A DNA stretch of 64,000 bases from the NCBI GenBank assembly GCA_031841125.1, contig JAJSSI010000012.1, positions 620,001 through 684,000 of the forward strand. Reading direction: 5' to 3'. The notes beneath the pieces are model-generated. The model was not told the origin of the DNA and ran no database searches. It saw only the letters and a list, made by a program, of their open reading frames with translations. Shown here in pieces: positions 12,232-23,163 of this stretch (positions are counted from its first letter, which is position 1; each line of letters opens with the position of its first letter). Both the position numbers and the translations under genes were made by a program. The stretch is from Acanthococcus lagerstroemiae (Eukaryota > Arthropoda > Insecta > Hemiptera > Eriococcidae).

Positions 12232-12989
12232 AATGGACGATGAAAACTCTGCGAAGAAATCAGTTCAGATAAATACATATTAGTCTCGGTTTCATTCAAA
12301 AATGAGATTTGTACAAAATTATGTACGTCGTTTTCTTCTTCAATTCCCGTTTATTTTCATTCGCGGGGATCTTGTAGTGAAATCGAATTATGGAAGTGTG
12401 AGGACGAACAGGTTTTGGAATTTCACTATAGGAAAACCTCAGTCGCGCATAAAAAAATCGTCTGAAATTATTTCCACCACTTATGGCATCTCTTTGCTAT
12501 ACCCTATTTTGACACCTACATCTGATCTACTTATTTACATCTCGTAGTTCACTTTCCAACACTGGTCTCAATAAGTGGCGGCCCAAGGGTGTGTTTCTGT
12601 GGCTCAAGCCACTCTGTTATGAGCACAGAGCCTCGGAAAGAGCGCGTACAACTCAAAAATTTATTTGAAGAAGGTCAAATAGCATTGACAAAGTACCGAA
12701 AGTAGTTTAGCCATCGGCGTTCTCAGCTCGGACCTCCGCTGGTCTCAATATTATTTTTGTCATTTCTTCTATCACCGAAATACACTTGCCCAATTAAAAT
12801 TAATGCACCTACTCTGATATTCAAAACTAAGCAACAATAGCAAGAAGAATTAAACACAATCCGCCAGGGATCTGGCTCAAGCCTATAGTTATACTTCCTC
12901 AACACTCCTGTCTCCTTGTTCATAAAATTGGTATGAAAATCCTACATTCAATTATATAGAGGTTATCTTCAAGCCTTTTTTATAAATAC

Positions 12990-13090
12990 TAGGGGGCTTC
13001 TCCCCCTAGCAGCTTCGTGGCCTAACCACCGCCCTCATTCACTTCGCTTGTGCCGGCCTAACTCGGCGCTACGCACCCCGCCACTCCGCC
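12990..13090. repeat. GC-rich hairpin cluster in B1
   Basis: Starts with a near-perfect palindrome, CTAGGGGG-CTTC-TCCCCCTAG, followed by GC-rich text with CTTCG motifs. The same block is in B2 at about 41550-41650. It stands out against the AT-rich surroundings and has no open frame of interest. Confidence 0.5.
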
Positions 13091-13329
13091 TATTACTCAG
13101 TCTTTGTGTCAGTCCTCTTTGTTCCTCAATGGAGGCTTGCTAATACCTTCTTGACCTCTTCTACCTAACCAAACCCCTGCCCTAGCCTCATCAATGTTGC
13201 CCATCAGAACTCCCTCCACCACCATGACTGCCTTCACACGCCAAGGTGGCCTCTGCAACCACAGCTCTCTCCCTATCACGACCTCCTACATTACTCTGGC
13301 CGGCCACCTCATCATGGTCCTCCCACTCA

Positions 13330-13769
13330 CTATCTTTTTTCTCCCTCAGAACTTCTCACTTCACTTTTGACTCATTAAGACCTATCATTTCTTCCTATTT
13401 CCGAAAGTTCACCACTTCATTTCTTTATCAGAAGTTCTACAATTTATTTCACAGACATTCCCTCGCACCAATTCTCCGCCACAAAGTTTGTCACATCATT
13501 CTTCAGAAATTCTGCTGTGTAGGTCCAGCACTACATTCCTTTTCCAGAAGATTTTCAGTTTCTTTCCCTTCTCAGAAGATCTACCATTTCGTTTCTCTCA
13601 AGACACCTGGTAGTTTGATTTTCTCTCCTAGAAGATCTGCCATTTCATTTCATTTTCAGAAGATCTATGATTTGTCCCATTATGGTTCCCCGCTTTGTTT
13701 TTCTCAGCAGGTATCGACTTAATTCCTCCCCAATAGGTTTACCCCCTTCTTCCATTCTCAAAAGCTCTA
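13330..13769. repeat. Pyrimidine-rich degenerate minisatellite in B1
   Basis: Repeating units of about 45 to 50 bp read T/C-rich then CAGAAGATCTACCATTTC or close variants. The array resumes at 18080-18500, so insert C split it. Many units look like a splice acceptor (pyrimidine tract plus CAG). The same array in B2 (about 41880-42540) is unbroken. The weak frames here are a by-product of the repeat. Confidence 0.5.
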
Positions 13770-16755
13770 CCCTATTGACCAAATCTACTGAAATTTCGCT
13801 TACTCAGTTGCGGAAATTTCAAATTTCCGCAAAAAATTCGAGGCAGATGCCGAATTCGGGAGCAGAACGTAGCGATTTTTCTGATTTTTCCGCTGCAGTA
13901 TCTGCAGCGTCTCCAGAATTCCTGTCCATTACGTTGCGTTACGCTGCGATTATCTAACCCGCGGCGGGCGCGGAATTTACTATTACGCTGCATTCAGCAG
14001 CTTAAAATAAAGCCGCAACTGATGCGTAATTTAAATATTGAGGCGTTCAGCTGCGAATAATGAACGTGCCTCAGTAGCGGACATTGTGGAATTTCTGTTC
14101 TGCCGCGACTTTATCTGTTCCGCATCAATAGTGGCTGACGCAGAATAAAATGTTCTGCGGCGACTTTATATGTTCCGCATCAGAAGTGACTGGCGCAGAA
14201 TAAAAGTTGAGGCGTTCTACCGCGACTATTCCACATTCCGCGGCAGTAACGATTAGTGCGAAATATGAAAGTCGACACGTTCTACTGCGATCCTAATAAC
14301 TGCTGCTGATCCAGAATTTTTTGGCCAGTAGCGTTTAGAAGCTGCAAATACAAGCAGTGGCTGATGCGGACTTCAATATTGGAAGTGCTCCATTGTGACT
14401 GTGTATTCAATCTGCTGCACAGAATTTTTCTTAATATAGGCTAAAGGTACCGCAAAATTCAATAATAAACAATGAAGGATCTGTAGTAATAATCCTCCCT
14501 TTAAACCTCCCTAAACCTCCCTTCCATCCTCATTGTCACCAAGAAAACATATCTGTAGAACAAATTTTTTTCTTGTGTCTCAAAAAATTCAAATCGTTTT
14601 GAATTTTTATTGACGCTCGGATCATTTTTATGGTCTCTGATCATTATAATGACGTTGTTCTGTGTACACGTTCTTTATTATTGACGCAGCGCTCGAAATG
14701 ATTGACCATGTATAATTCGCCTAAGTTGCCTCCAGGAAAAACGGTACATCCCTGCATTTTCGGAGCCTTTCCAATAATACGACGAATATCCCGATGAACA
14801 GTTTCATTGTGGTTGCCTTGAAGTTGCGAAAGAGGAGATATTATATTAAACTACCCGAAACCACAAAAATAACGGAAAATCGATTTTTTGACAGACCACG
14901 TTTCACCAGTATCACCTTTCATGTACGAATGTAAATGTAGCGCAGTGCGCGATGATTTGGTTTCCCTATGTAGTCCCCGTATGAATAATGCAGTTATAGG
15001 GGGGAGAATTCCGCAGCCCGATAAGTTGATGACAGACAGAAAAAATAGTAGGTAACAGTATAGCAAAAATTTTCCTAGCATTTCATGTAATTTTCCACCT
15101 GTGTCCTCTTCCCCCTAGTCCGTCCCTAAAAGTAGATATATTTGTCCGAGGCACCCTGTTGTCGAGAGCGGACATTAAAAATTTGAAAACCTGAGTATAA
15201 ATAGGTACCTATTTTCACTAACTCGAGCACCCGTAACCCATTCGATAATTTGAATGCGTATAAATTGGAACGAAATAACTGTCAAACGACCGTTCGCAAT
15301 TCACTTTATTTTACTTATGGCAGTGAGGTGTCGTCAAATTATCAAATATTTGATAACTGAACGGAAAAAGTCATCCAAGACCGATACAATAAGACATTAT
15401 GAAAATCGAAAATGTTGACAAAAATTAATGTCGGAATTGAAAGTGTATGTCAAACCCGGTGTGACCAGATCGAACAGAAATTTTTTTGAACTTAGAGAAA
15501 GGCCCTTAACATAGGGACGTTATATGCCTTTCTTTCTTTACTATTTTCCAATACTGCAGGCTGCGTAGCTGCCGGTCACTTAGCGTCGCCGAGTCGTCGT
15601 GTGATGTGTCGGCCGCTGTCCCGCTGGCCGTTATTCGAATTTCGAAATAATGATAAACGAAAGTTTCGTGCAATTTCCGATCTTGTTCAAACTTATGAAA
15701 TTGAACCGTTAAAATTGTTGCAATTACTGTCGTTCATGGGAAGATTTTTTCACAAGGTCGTTTCCTAATATCGGTTATTCGCTAATGAAGAGAGGAACAA
15801 GTGATCAATTTATTTGATGAACTTGGTAAGTATTTACATTACCGGTAGCTGGTAGTACTATCTGACATCGGTTTCATATTGCACTGACATTTGTGTATTT
15901 GCATGAACACAGATTTATGACGAATGTAATCGCAGTTCCAACGTGCCCATTGTCCACTATTCAGCGATCCAAGTCGTCAGTTCACTCGTAAGTACAGTAT
16001 TCATGTTTCAATATGCACGTTCAAAGGCTCGAGCATGGTGCAGGAACTTTCTGCTTGACGACTATTTTGGCAAAATTGCACTCGTATGACGAGCGTGCAC
16101 TAACGAATGTCACGCAACAAATTTCCTTAACGTATCCGCATTTAATCAATGTACAGTACCGTTGAATATGTTCATTCTGAACGTATGAACGTATTCAACG
16201 GTATTCAGAAATGAGATGTCGCTACTGCAAGATGCAGCGTACCGTTTTGTCAAATTCAAATTAGATTCTCATTTCGGCATTGGTTTTGATTAACAAAAAA
16301 ACTGAAGCCAATCTCAAGTTCTGAAATGTGGTACATGGTACAATTGACTAGTTCATGGACGATTGATATCAGTTATCCAGGTGAGCGTTGTGAAGAAATT
16401 TTGTGAAATAGCCGTGTCTCAAGATTGTTTAATATCAGAACTCTAACGTCCCGAATCAAATAATGTGAAACTGATACAAATGAAGTTGGTGGCTGAATGA
16501 ACAAACCTCTAGTATTTATCATTGGTAGCACGAATAGTTTGTTGTTGATAGGATTTCGTTGAACTCATTGCAGTTTCTGAAGTCAGTGGGCGGGTGTTTT
16601 TCCCTTCATGTGAAATTTCCCGTACAGTAGCGTTAGAAAGGGTGAATTCCAAATTCGACATTGTGAAAATCAATCTGATCTTAAAGTTCCTGGTTCAGAG
16701 TATTTCTTTGGCTGCGTGTACATTTTCATAGAGGGAATCAATATGGTGATTATTA

Positions 16756-17305
16756 GGTCTGTTCAGGCAGCGTACAGAAATTAATCTTGATGATTTTTTC
16801 TGTAAGTTCTGTACAAACGTCTCTGTTCGTTTCTGTAGTGCTGTTGTGTAATCGTTTTAACGTATGCTCAAACACTTTTTCTGCACTTTCTGTTGAAATT
16901 TCCGATCAACGTTTATTTTCATGGATAAATCTCCACATAAAATAAAATTGAACAATTGCAAATCACCTTCAACGTTCTCTCTTGAAATTATTTAATTGTT
17001 ATCAAATTTTTTATAAGGATTTCATTGATAAATCTCCACATAAAATAAAATTGAACAATTGCAAATCACCTTCAACGTTCTCTTATGAAATTATTTAATT
17101 GTTAGCAAATTTTTTATAAGGAATAACCAAAGTTTTTTTCCGTTCCAACTGTTCACAAAAAAGTTACAGAAACTTACAGAAACTCCAGAAAGTTGGTGCT
17201 TGAACATTCTCTCTGCAGTTACAGAAAGTGCAGAAAAGTTGCCCAAACGCACTTTCTGTCCATTTTGTCAATTTTGGTAGTTTCTGTATGCTGCCCAAAC
17301 AGACC
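16756..17305. mobile_element. Element F: 550-bp MITE nested in C
   Basis: Inverted ends GGTCTGTTCAGGCAGCGTAC (16756) and GTATGCTGCCCAAACAGACC (ending 17305), each flanked by TA. Inner sequence has further imperfect inverted copies of TTTCTGCACTTTCTG-like text. A tandem duplication of 103 bp sits in the middle. No coding. Most likely a Tc1/mariner-type MITE. Confidence 0.75.
16924..17129. repeat. 103-bp tandem duplication inside F
   Basis: Two copies starting GATAAATCTCCACATAAAAT at 16924 and 17027, nearly identical. Recent local duplication inside the MITE. Confidence 0.8.
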
Positions 17306-18817
17306 TATTTTGTTTCAACAGACGCTAATATTTTTTCCTGACGTCTTGGCCGTATTATATGGGGTTAGCAGGGCGTCCATTTAGTCACTTTTTTCTACAA
17401 AGGTCACTTCTTGCCACTCATTCTGTATACATTTCACTTTTCAATAATCTGCTCTCACGCTGAAAATTTAATTTTCAGATTCCAGAAATGCAGCCACCCA
17501 GCACGCGAATGCGACGCGAAATTTATCTGAAAAACTTGCATAAATTGTTCGTTTATTTTCAAATAAAAATTGTTTTCTTTCATACTAGCATCAGAAATTA
17601 ATGAAAGTCGGCGTAGTATGCATTGAAGAATATTCTGCTTTGTACAGCAGTGAAATAATAGTCGCTCCTGAACGCTGCTGAATAAAATTTTCTGCGCAGT
17701 TCTGCTTCCAATATAGTCCGCTCCGAGACGCTCCAGAGAAATAATTATGTGGCAGAATATAATTGATGAAACGTAGTGGAACGCTGCGGAAAATAGATTT
17801 TGTTCGAAGCAGAACTATGCGGAAATAGATTTTTTTCGAAGCGGAATAATGCGAAAATATGATTTTTTCTGCGTCAGTAGAGGAATAGAATTCCGCAGCT
17901 GAACGTTGCGTGGTAGGAATACCGTACAGGATTGCGGAAACGGATTCAGTTTCTTCGCGACTGAAGTTGCGGAAATTATTTTCCGTTTCAGTAGCGAGAA
18001 AAAAGTGTCTCATTTTGCAGAAATTTTGAGACGCTGCGGAATCTTGCGGAATTTAAATGTGAAAATGGTCAATAGGGTACTAGCGCATATTCGTCTCAAA
18101 ATATCCACCTTTACCTGTCAGAAGGTCTACCCCCTTCATTTTTTCTGGACAGATTTACGACTCCGTTTCTCTCAAATAGCGTTACCACTATTTTTCTTCC
18201 AAAAGTTCTACTACTCTTGATTTCTTTTCAGAGAATTTGGAAGCTTACAACTTCATTTTTCTCTCAGGTTATAGGTATATGACTTAATTCTCACCTCGTG
18301 GGTTTACGACTTCATTTCTCTTTTAGAGGGTCTAAACATAACACTTTTCCTCGCAGAAGATTCACCGAATCACTTCCTTTTTAAAAGCCTACTACTTTTT
18401 CCCCCCTTAAACTATATAGGACCGAATTCTCTTCTTCAGGGATTAACACTTCATTTATTTTTCAGAGCATCTATTACTTCCCCAAACACGAACTGGGACT
18501 GGGACACAAAATAGTACTATACTAGGTATGTGGAATATAAGTTACGAGGGGCACAAGAAGTCCGGAAGTCGGACGTTCTTTTTCGTTTATAACTCCTGAA
18601 TATACTGAGAGGATCCCAGTACCCTTTCAAACTGAGACCCAGAATACGTTTGCTGCTCAGAATGAAATTATGTGCTCAAAACAAAGTTCTTCTCGATAAG
18701 TGTAAACTTATGTTGTTAGTCTATAGACGTACCTATTATACATGAATAAAGGTATGAATTATATCAAGGTGTCATTAAGTATGTATTTGGAAAACTATAT
18801 GTGAATTCATTACCTAC

Positions 18818-18952
18818 CTCAGGCATATTTGAAAATCCAGTGTTCCGATGGCGATAATAGGTGCCTTTCGAAACACAACCTCTGCCGGGTAAATAATATT
18901 GGCGTTTCCTGCTGCTTGATGCTGCATCAGTACTGGTACCATCCATTTTCAT
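18818..18952 (-). pseudogene. First exon of a CMC-like transposase in B1
   Basis: ATG at 18952 (or 18946), then a serine-rich stretch and RQYYLPGRGCVSKGTYYRH, ending at NMPE with donor GTAGGT. The YY ... G-x-x-(V/I)-x4-YY layout matches the first exons of the left-edge gene (1300-1199) and of B3 (35469-35386). A copy is in B2 at 42799-42665. No downstream exons of the core remain in B1. Confidence 0.5.
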
Positions 18953-19604
18953 TGAATTTGTATCACTTAGAAAAATTCACAATAATACAACACAACAGCA
19001 ATCAACAACAGTGATGGGACAGAATCAACAAATAACTGAAAAATACAAATTTGAATGCGCACAGAAAACGGTTACACGCGAGGACTAAAGGAATCGGTGA
19101 TAAGTTGGCGATCCCGACAAAACCCTCATGTTCTGATCCGTAAAATGTTGGTAAAGTAGGTGAAAATCTTATTACACGACATGTCGGTATAATGGGTGTA
19201 ATAAAACCAGTTAACCGACGCAGCTTGTCGGTATTTCGTTGGCACTTCAGTTTTTGCACTCTCTTATGATGATGAAGGTATTTCGGAGATGATACCAACA
19301 TCTTACCTCTATGAGTTCCATTACACCTATAAAATTCTTACTGTATTTATAGACTATTTGCTTTTGTATTAGTTCGTGGGCACTCGCTCACGCGTACCGC
19401 TGTTTTACCGATGTAAAAATGTTCAACGGGAGGATTTTTCAAGTCAGAACAATCGTAATTTGAAGAAGAACTTGTCTCCTCATCCGAAATGGCACCATGC
19501 TTCTGCTTCAATTTTCTGGACCAGGAATATGATACCCATCTGCCTCGGTATAGTACTCGGGGACGAATTCTCCTACCATGGAGCTTCTGACCTACTGTAC
19601 TCAT

Positions 19605-20356
19605 GTTTTAGCCCGCTTTCCTATGAAAGAAAGAATATAATTTATGTATAAATGTACAGAGCTGTAACTGCCGCACATAAAGAGGAAAAGTATTAAAACA
19701 AGCATGCACTGGAACAAACACTGTTCAACGTTTGTGCACACACAAGTAGGAAGAACAAAAAATATTTGAAGTACCTATTTAAATCCAGAGATGCTTTAAT
19801 GGAAGGCCTAGTTTTTCGTGTCTACCTTCAAATTATAGTGCCAAAAAAAGGCGTATGTAAAACAAAGCGCCATATAACATGGACAGTTGATAAGACACCT
19901 AAAGGTAATCTTAACATTTTACTGTTGTCTGTGCCCACTCAAAATTCTGTTTTGGTGTGATCCAGTGGTTATACAGCGGTAGAAATTACTAACTTGGCTG
20001 CTAATTACAGGTACTTAAACATTGGGGAATCAATCTATAAAATATTATAGCAATAAGATCAAATACAAATCAGATATCAAACATACAATCACTGGATCAA
20101 ATATTGTGATACTGATGTTATTGGGAACCAAGATCTCATGACTATAGCATGAGAAAAACATTCCTACTGACGCGACCAGGTAAAATCATGTTACAGTGAA
20201 TGAGTTCTTTCTTTCTATTTCTCCCGATTTCAGTATAATTGGACAATGTCCAACAAAAGGGAACCAACCCACATTTGTAAACAAAATGAGTTACTTTTAT
20301 TAATATCGTTGGAAAGAGCGTAAAACTTGGAATTTTTCAAAATTGGGCCCCCTGAT
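19605..20356. other. No gene seen; upstream flank of element A
   Basis: About 750 bp of AT-rich sequence upstream of the transposase start at 19604. It should hold the right end of element A, but I could not find inverted ends. GTTCAACG at about 19729 faintly resembles the CCCGT end. Confidence 0.25.
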
Positions 20357-20768
20357 CAGTGTTCGGAATCTATTCAATTTTTTGTTTTGATTGGTTTTTA
20401 GCTTTGTAGTTTCCATTTTGGTTGGTTTCGGTTTGGAACTTCCATTTAGTTGTATTTGTAAACGGATACAACTACAGATACAGTATTTAGTAGTTGTATT
20501 TGAACCCGATCGGCAAGTACCGACACTATTTCGACAGTGTCGAATTCTGCTCATTTCGACCGTCGAATTGTCGAACACTGACCAATCAGAAAGCAGCTTG
20601 ACTGCACCGCCGGTTGCATTTCTTCGAATTCCGCAAAATTACTGCATTTTTGTCGATTTGTCGGCAATTGCCGGCTGTTGAAGTGTCGATCGACAGTTAT
20701 TTTGCCCATAGGGAATACTGTATCTGTAGTTACGAATACAAAATGTATCTAGATACTGCCCAACACTG
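20357..20768. mobile_element. Possible hAT-like MITE
   Basis: Ends CAGTGTTCGG (20357) and CCCAACACTG (ending 20768). The inside has inverted GTATCTGTAGTT and AACTACAGATAC text and CGAACACTG at 20572-20580. No 8-bp duplication visible, so possibly a composite of two decayed copies. Confidence 0.4.
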
Positions 20769-23163
20769 TTCAAAAATGTGTACTCACGTTGAAAAAAGCC
20801 TATCAGTAAACGCAATGCCATATATAGTTTTGACATGGCTCTTGAACTTCGAATCACGTGTTCTCAAAAAAGCTGATTTTGCCGATTGGGTCCCTTTTGT
20901 TGAACATCATCCATGTGTACCTTCTAAAGAGAGTAGTGTCAGGCTGATGTATCCCCTATTTGAAAACATTCCCACCATATTACGGGAATGTGAAACGCAT
21001 AGCCTAGTCGCGGACACCATTCTCCATTTACTGTAACGATCAATATATTCTCTCAGATCTCAGTTGCTACTCTGGTTTACTATTGGGTAGACATATATAT
21101 AGTAACGCTGTGGACTTTTAACTCGTTTCTTCAAGGACTGAATGAAGAGTAAAGGTTACACTCCCATCCTGAACAGAGCAATGCCTTTCACAATGCTTTT
21201 TTTCCAACTAACAGTACAAATAACAAACACAAGTGTACATACCTTCGGGTACAGATTGACTCCACACGTGGCGGATGAATACGACAGCCAACTTCAACAG
21301 TGAAAAGTCCGCGAATATACCGTTACTCTATTATTTATAAATAACTAAAACGAACTCAAACCAACGACGACAAATAAAAGCAGTTATTAATTTAAATGGA
21401 AACATCAAAAATTGAATACACTAAGTAGAATAACACCATGCATACATATACGCACACGCTACAAAATCGATGCAGTATCTCACAGACAAGAGCAATTCGC
21501 AGTCTTCGAACATACCAGTTCAAACGTTCAAGGTTGAATGCCGTTGTGGAGTTGTGGTCTTATCGATATCCGAGCACTAGTACAGTGTGTCTTTTATTTT
21601 AAAACGCAACTCTGATTTCATGCGCGCGCAGCTCTGTACTAGGAGCATCAAGCCAAACCTGCTCTTTATGTTCACTGTTCAGGTGTTCAGGAACGCGCGT
21701 GTGTTTACAGTGTCTGAGCGTCTGAGCGCAGACTTGTTGGTCGGCCTATCACTATTCTGTGTGTCGGGGTGCATTATTCTTGAACATTTTAAACAAATTT
21801 TTATAATCGAACATTATTTTTGCTCGTTATCCTATGCGGAAACCAAAGCCGACGAGAGGGGAGGGAAAAGGGAACTTTTCTCCCGGGCCCGTGTTTTTTG
21901 AGAGAGCCCGCAGAGTCACAGAAATTATAATTATCAAATAGAAAATATATCTTTTTACGAGCAAATAATTTCAGTGCAGGCCCGCAGATTTTTCCCCCGG
22001 GCCTGGTTGGGCTCTTGGCGGCCCTGGCGGAAACGGAAAGAAAATTGCAGAAACATTTTAGTAATGTTCCACCGCCGAATAAAACATCAGGTGTGCGACT
22101 GGTAATCAATTAGAAAAACGGGGTCAGTCCTGAATGCTTCCCATAAACGTACCCTTTTAACACCCTGAAAACTGGCATCAACTGGGCCATCATTTTCAAC
22201 AACTTTGATAACTTTTCTAACATTATATTTATATTCCAAGTGTTCCGTGTCTTACGTGAGCGATTTTGTATTCATTACAAACATTTATTTTAGAAATTTT
22301 GATTTTTGAGTGGCGTTTTGAAGGACACATACTGCAGTTCATGGAAATCAAGCAGTCACCGACGTCGCTGTGCTGCAGCGGCAGCGCATTTAGTGGTAGG
22401 AGGGGATAAAAGTACTACTCTTGTTGTGTAGGTGCTAAACTTGCTTTGTGTTGGTGTCTTGTTTTGAATCTTATATTTTGTGTTCGGGGCAGAGCGGAGA
22501 AGTGGGTGTAAAAATAATCCCTATTATCACAGTCCGACTGGCCATGATGTCTGATTATAGAATTACCAAGCCCCACAATGTCGCGAATCTGCTTTACCCA
22601 TTAAAACCTAGAAATTTTCATTATAATAAATATAAGTTATTGCCGTTCTTCAAGAAGAAGGCTTTTATAATATTTTTGGAGGTTCTTCCCATAGTATTCG
22701 CCAAAGGGCCTTGAGTGGGTCAGTCTGACTCTGATCATTAAAAAAAAAACCATTTATTTTCTATGCCCCCCCCCAATCACCCACACCTGGTATTAATAAT
22801 ATAGGTTGGAAAATACTGTGTGTAACCAGTTTTCAATGTCTATTGGTGTACCTTAAAGAAATCCACGTGAATAACCATATGGTATTTGAAGTGGACGTGT
22901 CTGTTGCAATGTCATTATAGAATTGCATCAGGAAATAAACTCTTTGTATTTATTGATATGTCTACATCATGTCCAGTAAATATGCTACCTGTACATTTAT
23001 GCTGACATGTATACTAAACATTTTCATACTGCCAATAGTTCCAAGAAAATGAGGTTATTGAAATAATTTTCAATGGAATTTTCATGCTATAGCTTCAAAC
23101 TGATGGAATTTGAATAAATAAATAGAAGAAAATCAGAAACAAAGTGTCCATATTTGTGTCCAG
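20769..23163. other. Long stretch without a supported gene
   Basis: About 2.4 kb. A frame at 20614-21036 has no recognisable domain. Positions 21865-22030 are GC-rich with GGCCCG and CCCGGGCC motifs and end in GGCGGCCCTG, which resembles the terminal sequence of some hAT elements, but no partner end was found. A(n) and C(n) runs at 22741-22775. This region lies downstream of the THAP gene. Confidence 0.3.

Larger units (their letters stand above)
13770..18077. mobile_element. Element C: TA-inserting DNA transposon nested in B1 (4,308 bp)
   Basis: Inverted ends CCCTATTGACC (13770) and GGTCAATAGGG (ending 18077). TA duplicated at 13768-13769 and 18078-18079. B2 keeps the empty site at about 42330, which proves the insertion. 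Both subterminal kilobases (13800-14330 and 17600-18060) carry many degenerate copies of motifs such as TTCCGCAGCG, GCGGAA and TTCTGC-GCGACT. No transposase is visible, so it is non-autonomous. A TA target would fit the Tc1/mariner group, but the short ends and long repeat fields are unusual for it. Confidence 0.85.
11483..19430 (-). mobile_element. CCCGT-family DNA transposon, copy B1 (7,948 bp)
   Basis: Ends CCCGTAGAACATTTC (11483) and AAAAATGTTCAACGGG (ending 19430). Target duplication AG at 11481-11482 and 19431-19432. Subterminal regions carry repeated ACCGACATTTTACC-like motifs, in one orientation at the left and the other at the right. Nearly identical to B2 (39880-43277), which lacks insert C and about 400 bp (18288-18688). 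It holds a transposase-like first exon at 18952-18818 and a C-terminal-type exon at 12231-11923, but no catalytic core, so it is non-autonomous. A 2-bp duplication and a CMC-like first exon suggest a Mirage-like group; that assignment is inference. Confidence 0.85.
9495..19604 (-). pseudogene. Element A: CMC-like DDE transposase, split by B1 and carrying a stop
   Basis: N-terminal part 19604-19431 (58 codons, starts MSTVGQKLHG). The remainder is 11482-9495. Ignoring insert B1 and one AG duplication, the frame passes straight through the junction. A single in-frame TAA at 10670-10668 breaks it again. Seen: IDG in ISVNIDGVNIHKS, CDAPA in VHCLVCDAPALSF, a GHAGYGSCRRC zinc-like motif, DYLHLICLGIF, and FPFES after a conserved H-x3-H region. 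Together these match the D, D, E layout I know from arthropod CMC-group transposases. The terminal repeats of A were not found. Same strand as its neighbours. Function lost in this copy; about 720 codons in total. Confidence 0.75.

Noticed and set aside
12990..13015. Hairpin followed by CTAG as a Helitron 3' end
   Set aside because: The sequence after CTAG is C, not T, there is no matching TC start, and the block lies at the same inner position in both B copies.
19002..19301. 99-codon frame near the B1 right end, repeated at 42849-43148
   Set aside because: Present in both sister copies only because the DNA is nearly identical; it overlaps the subterminal repeat region and has no domain.
20614..21036. 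140-codon plus frame
   Set aside because: Starts inside a MITE-like segment, has no recognisable domain and no splice partners.
21865..22030. GC-rich segment as a complete hAT element
   Set aside because: Only one candidate end (GGCGGCCCTG) was found; no partner and no duplication.
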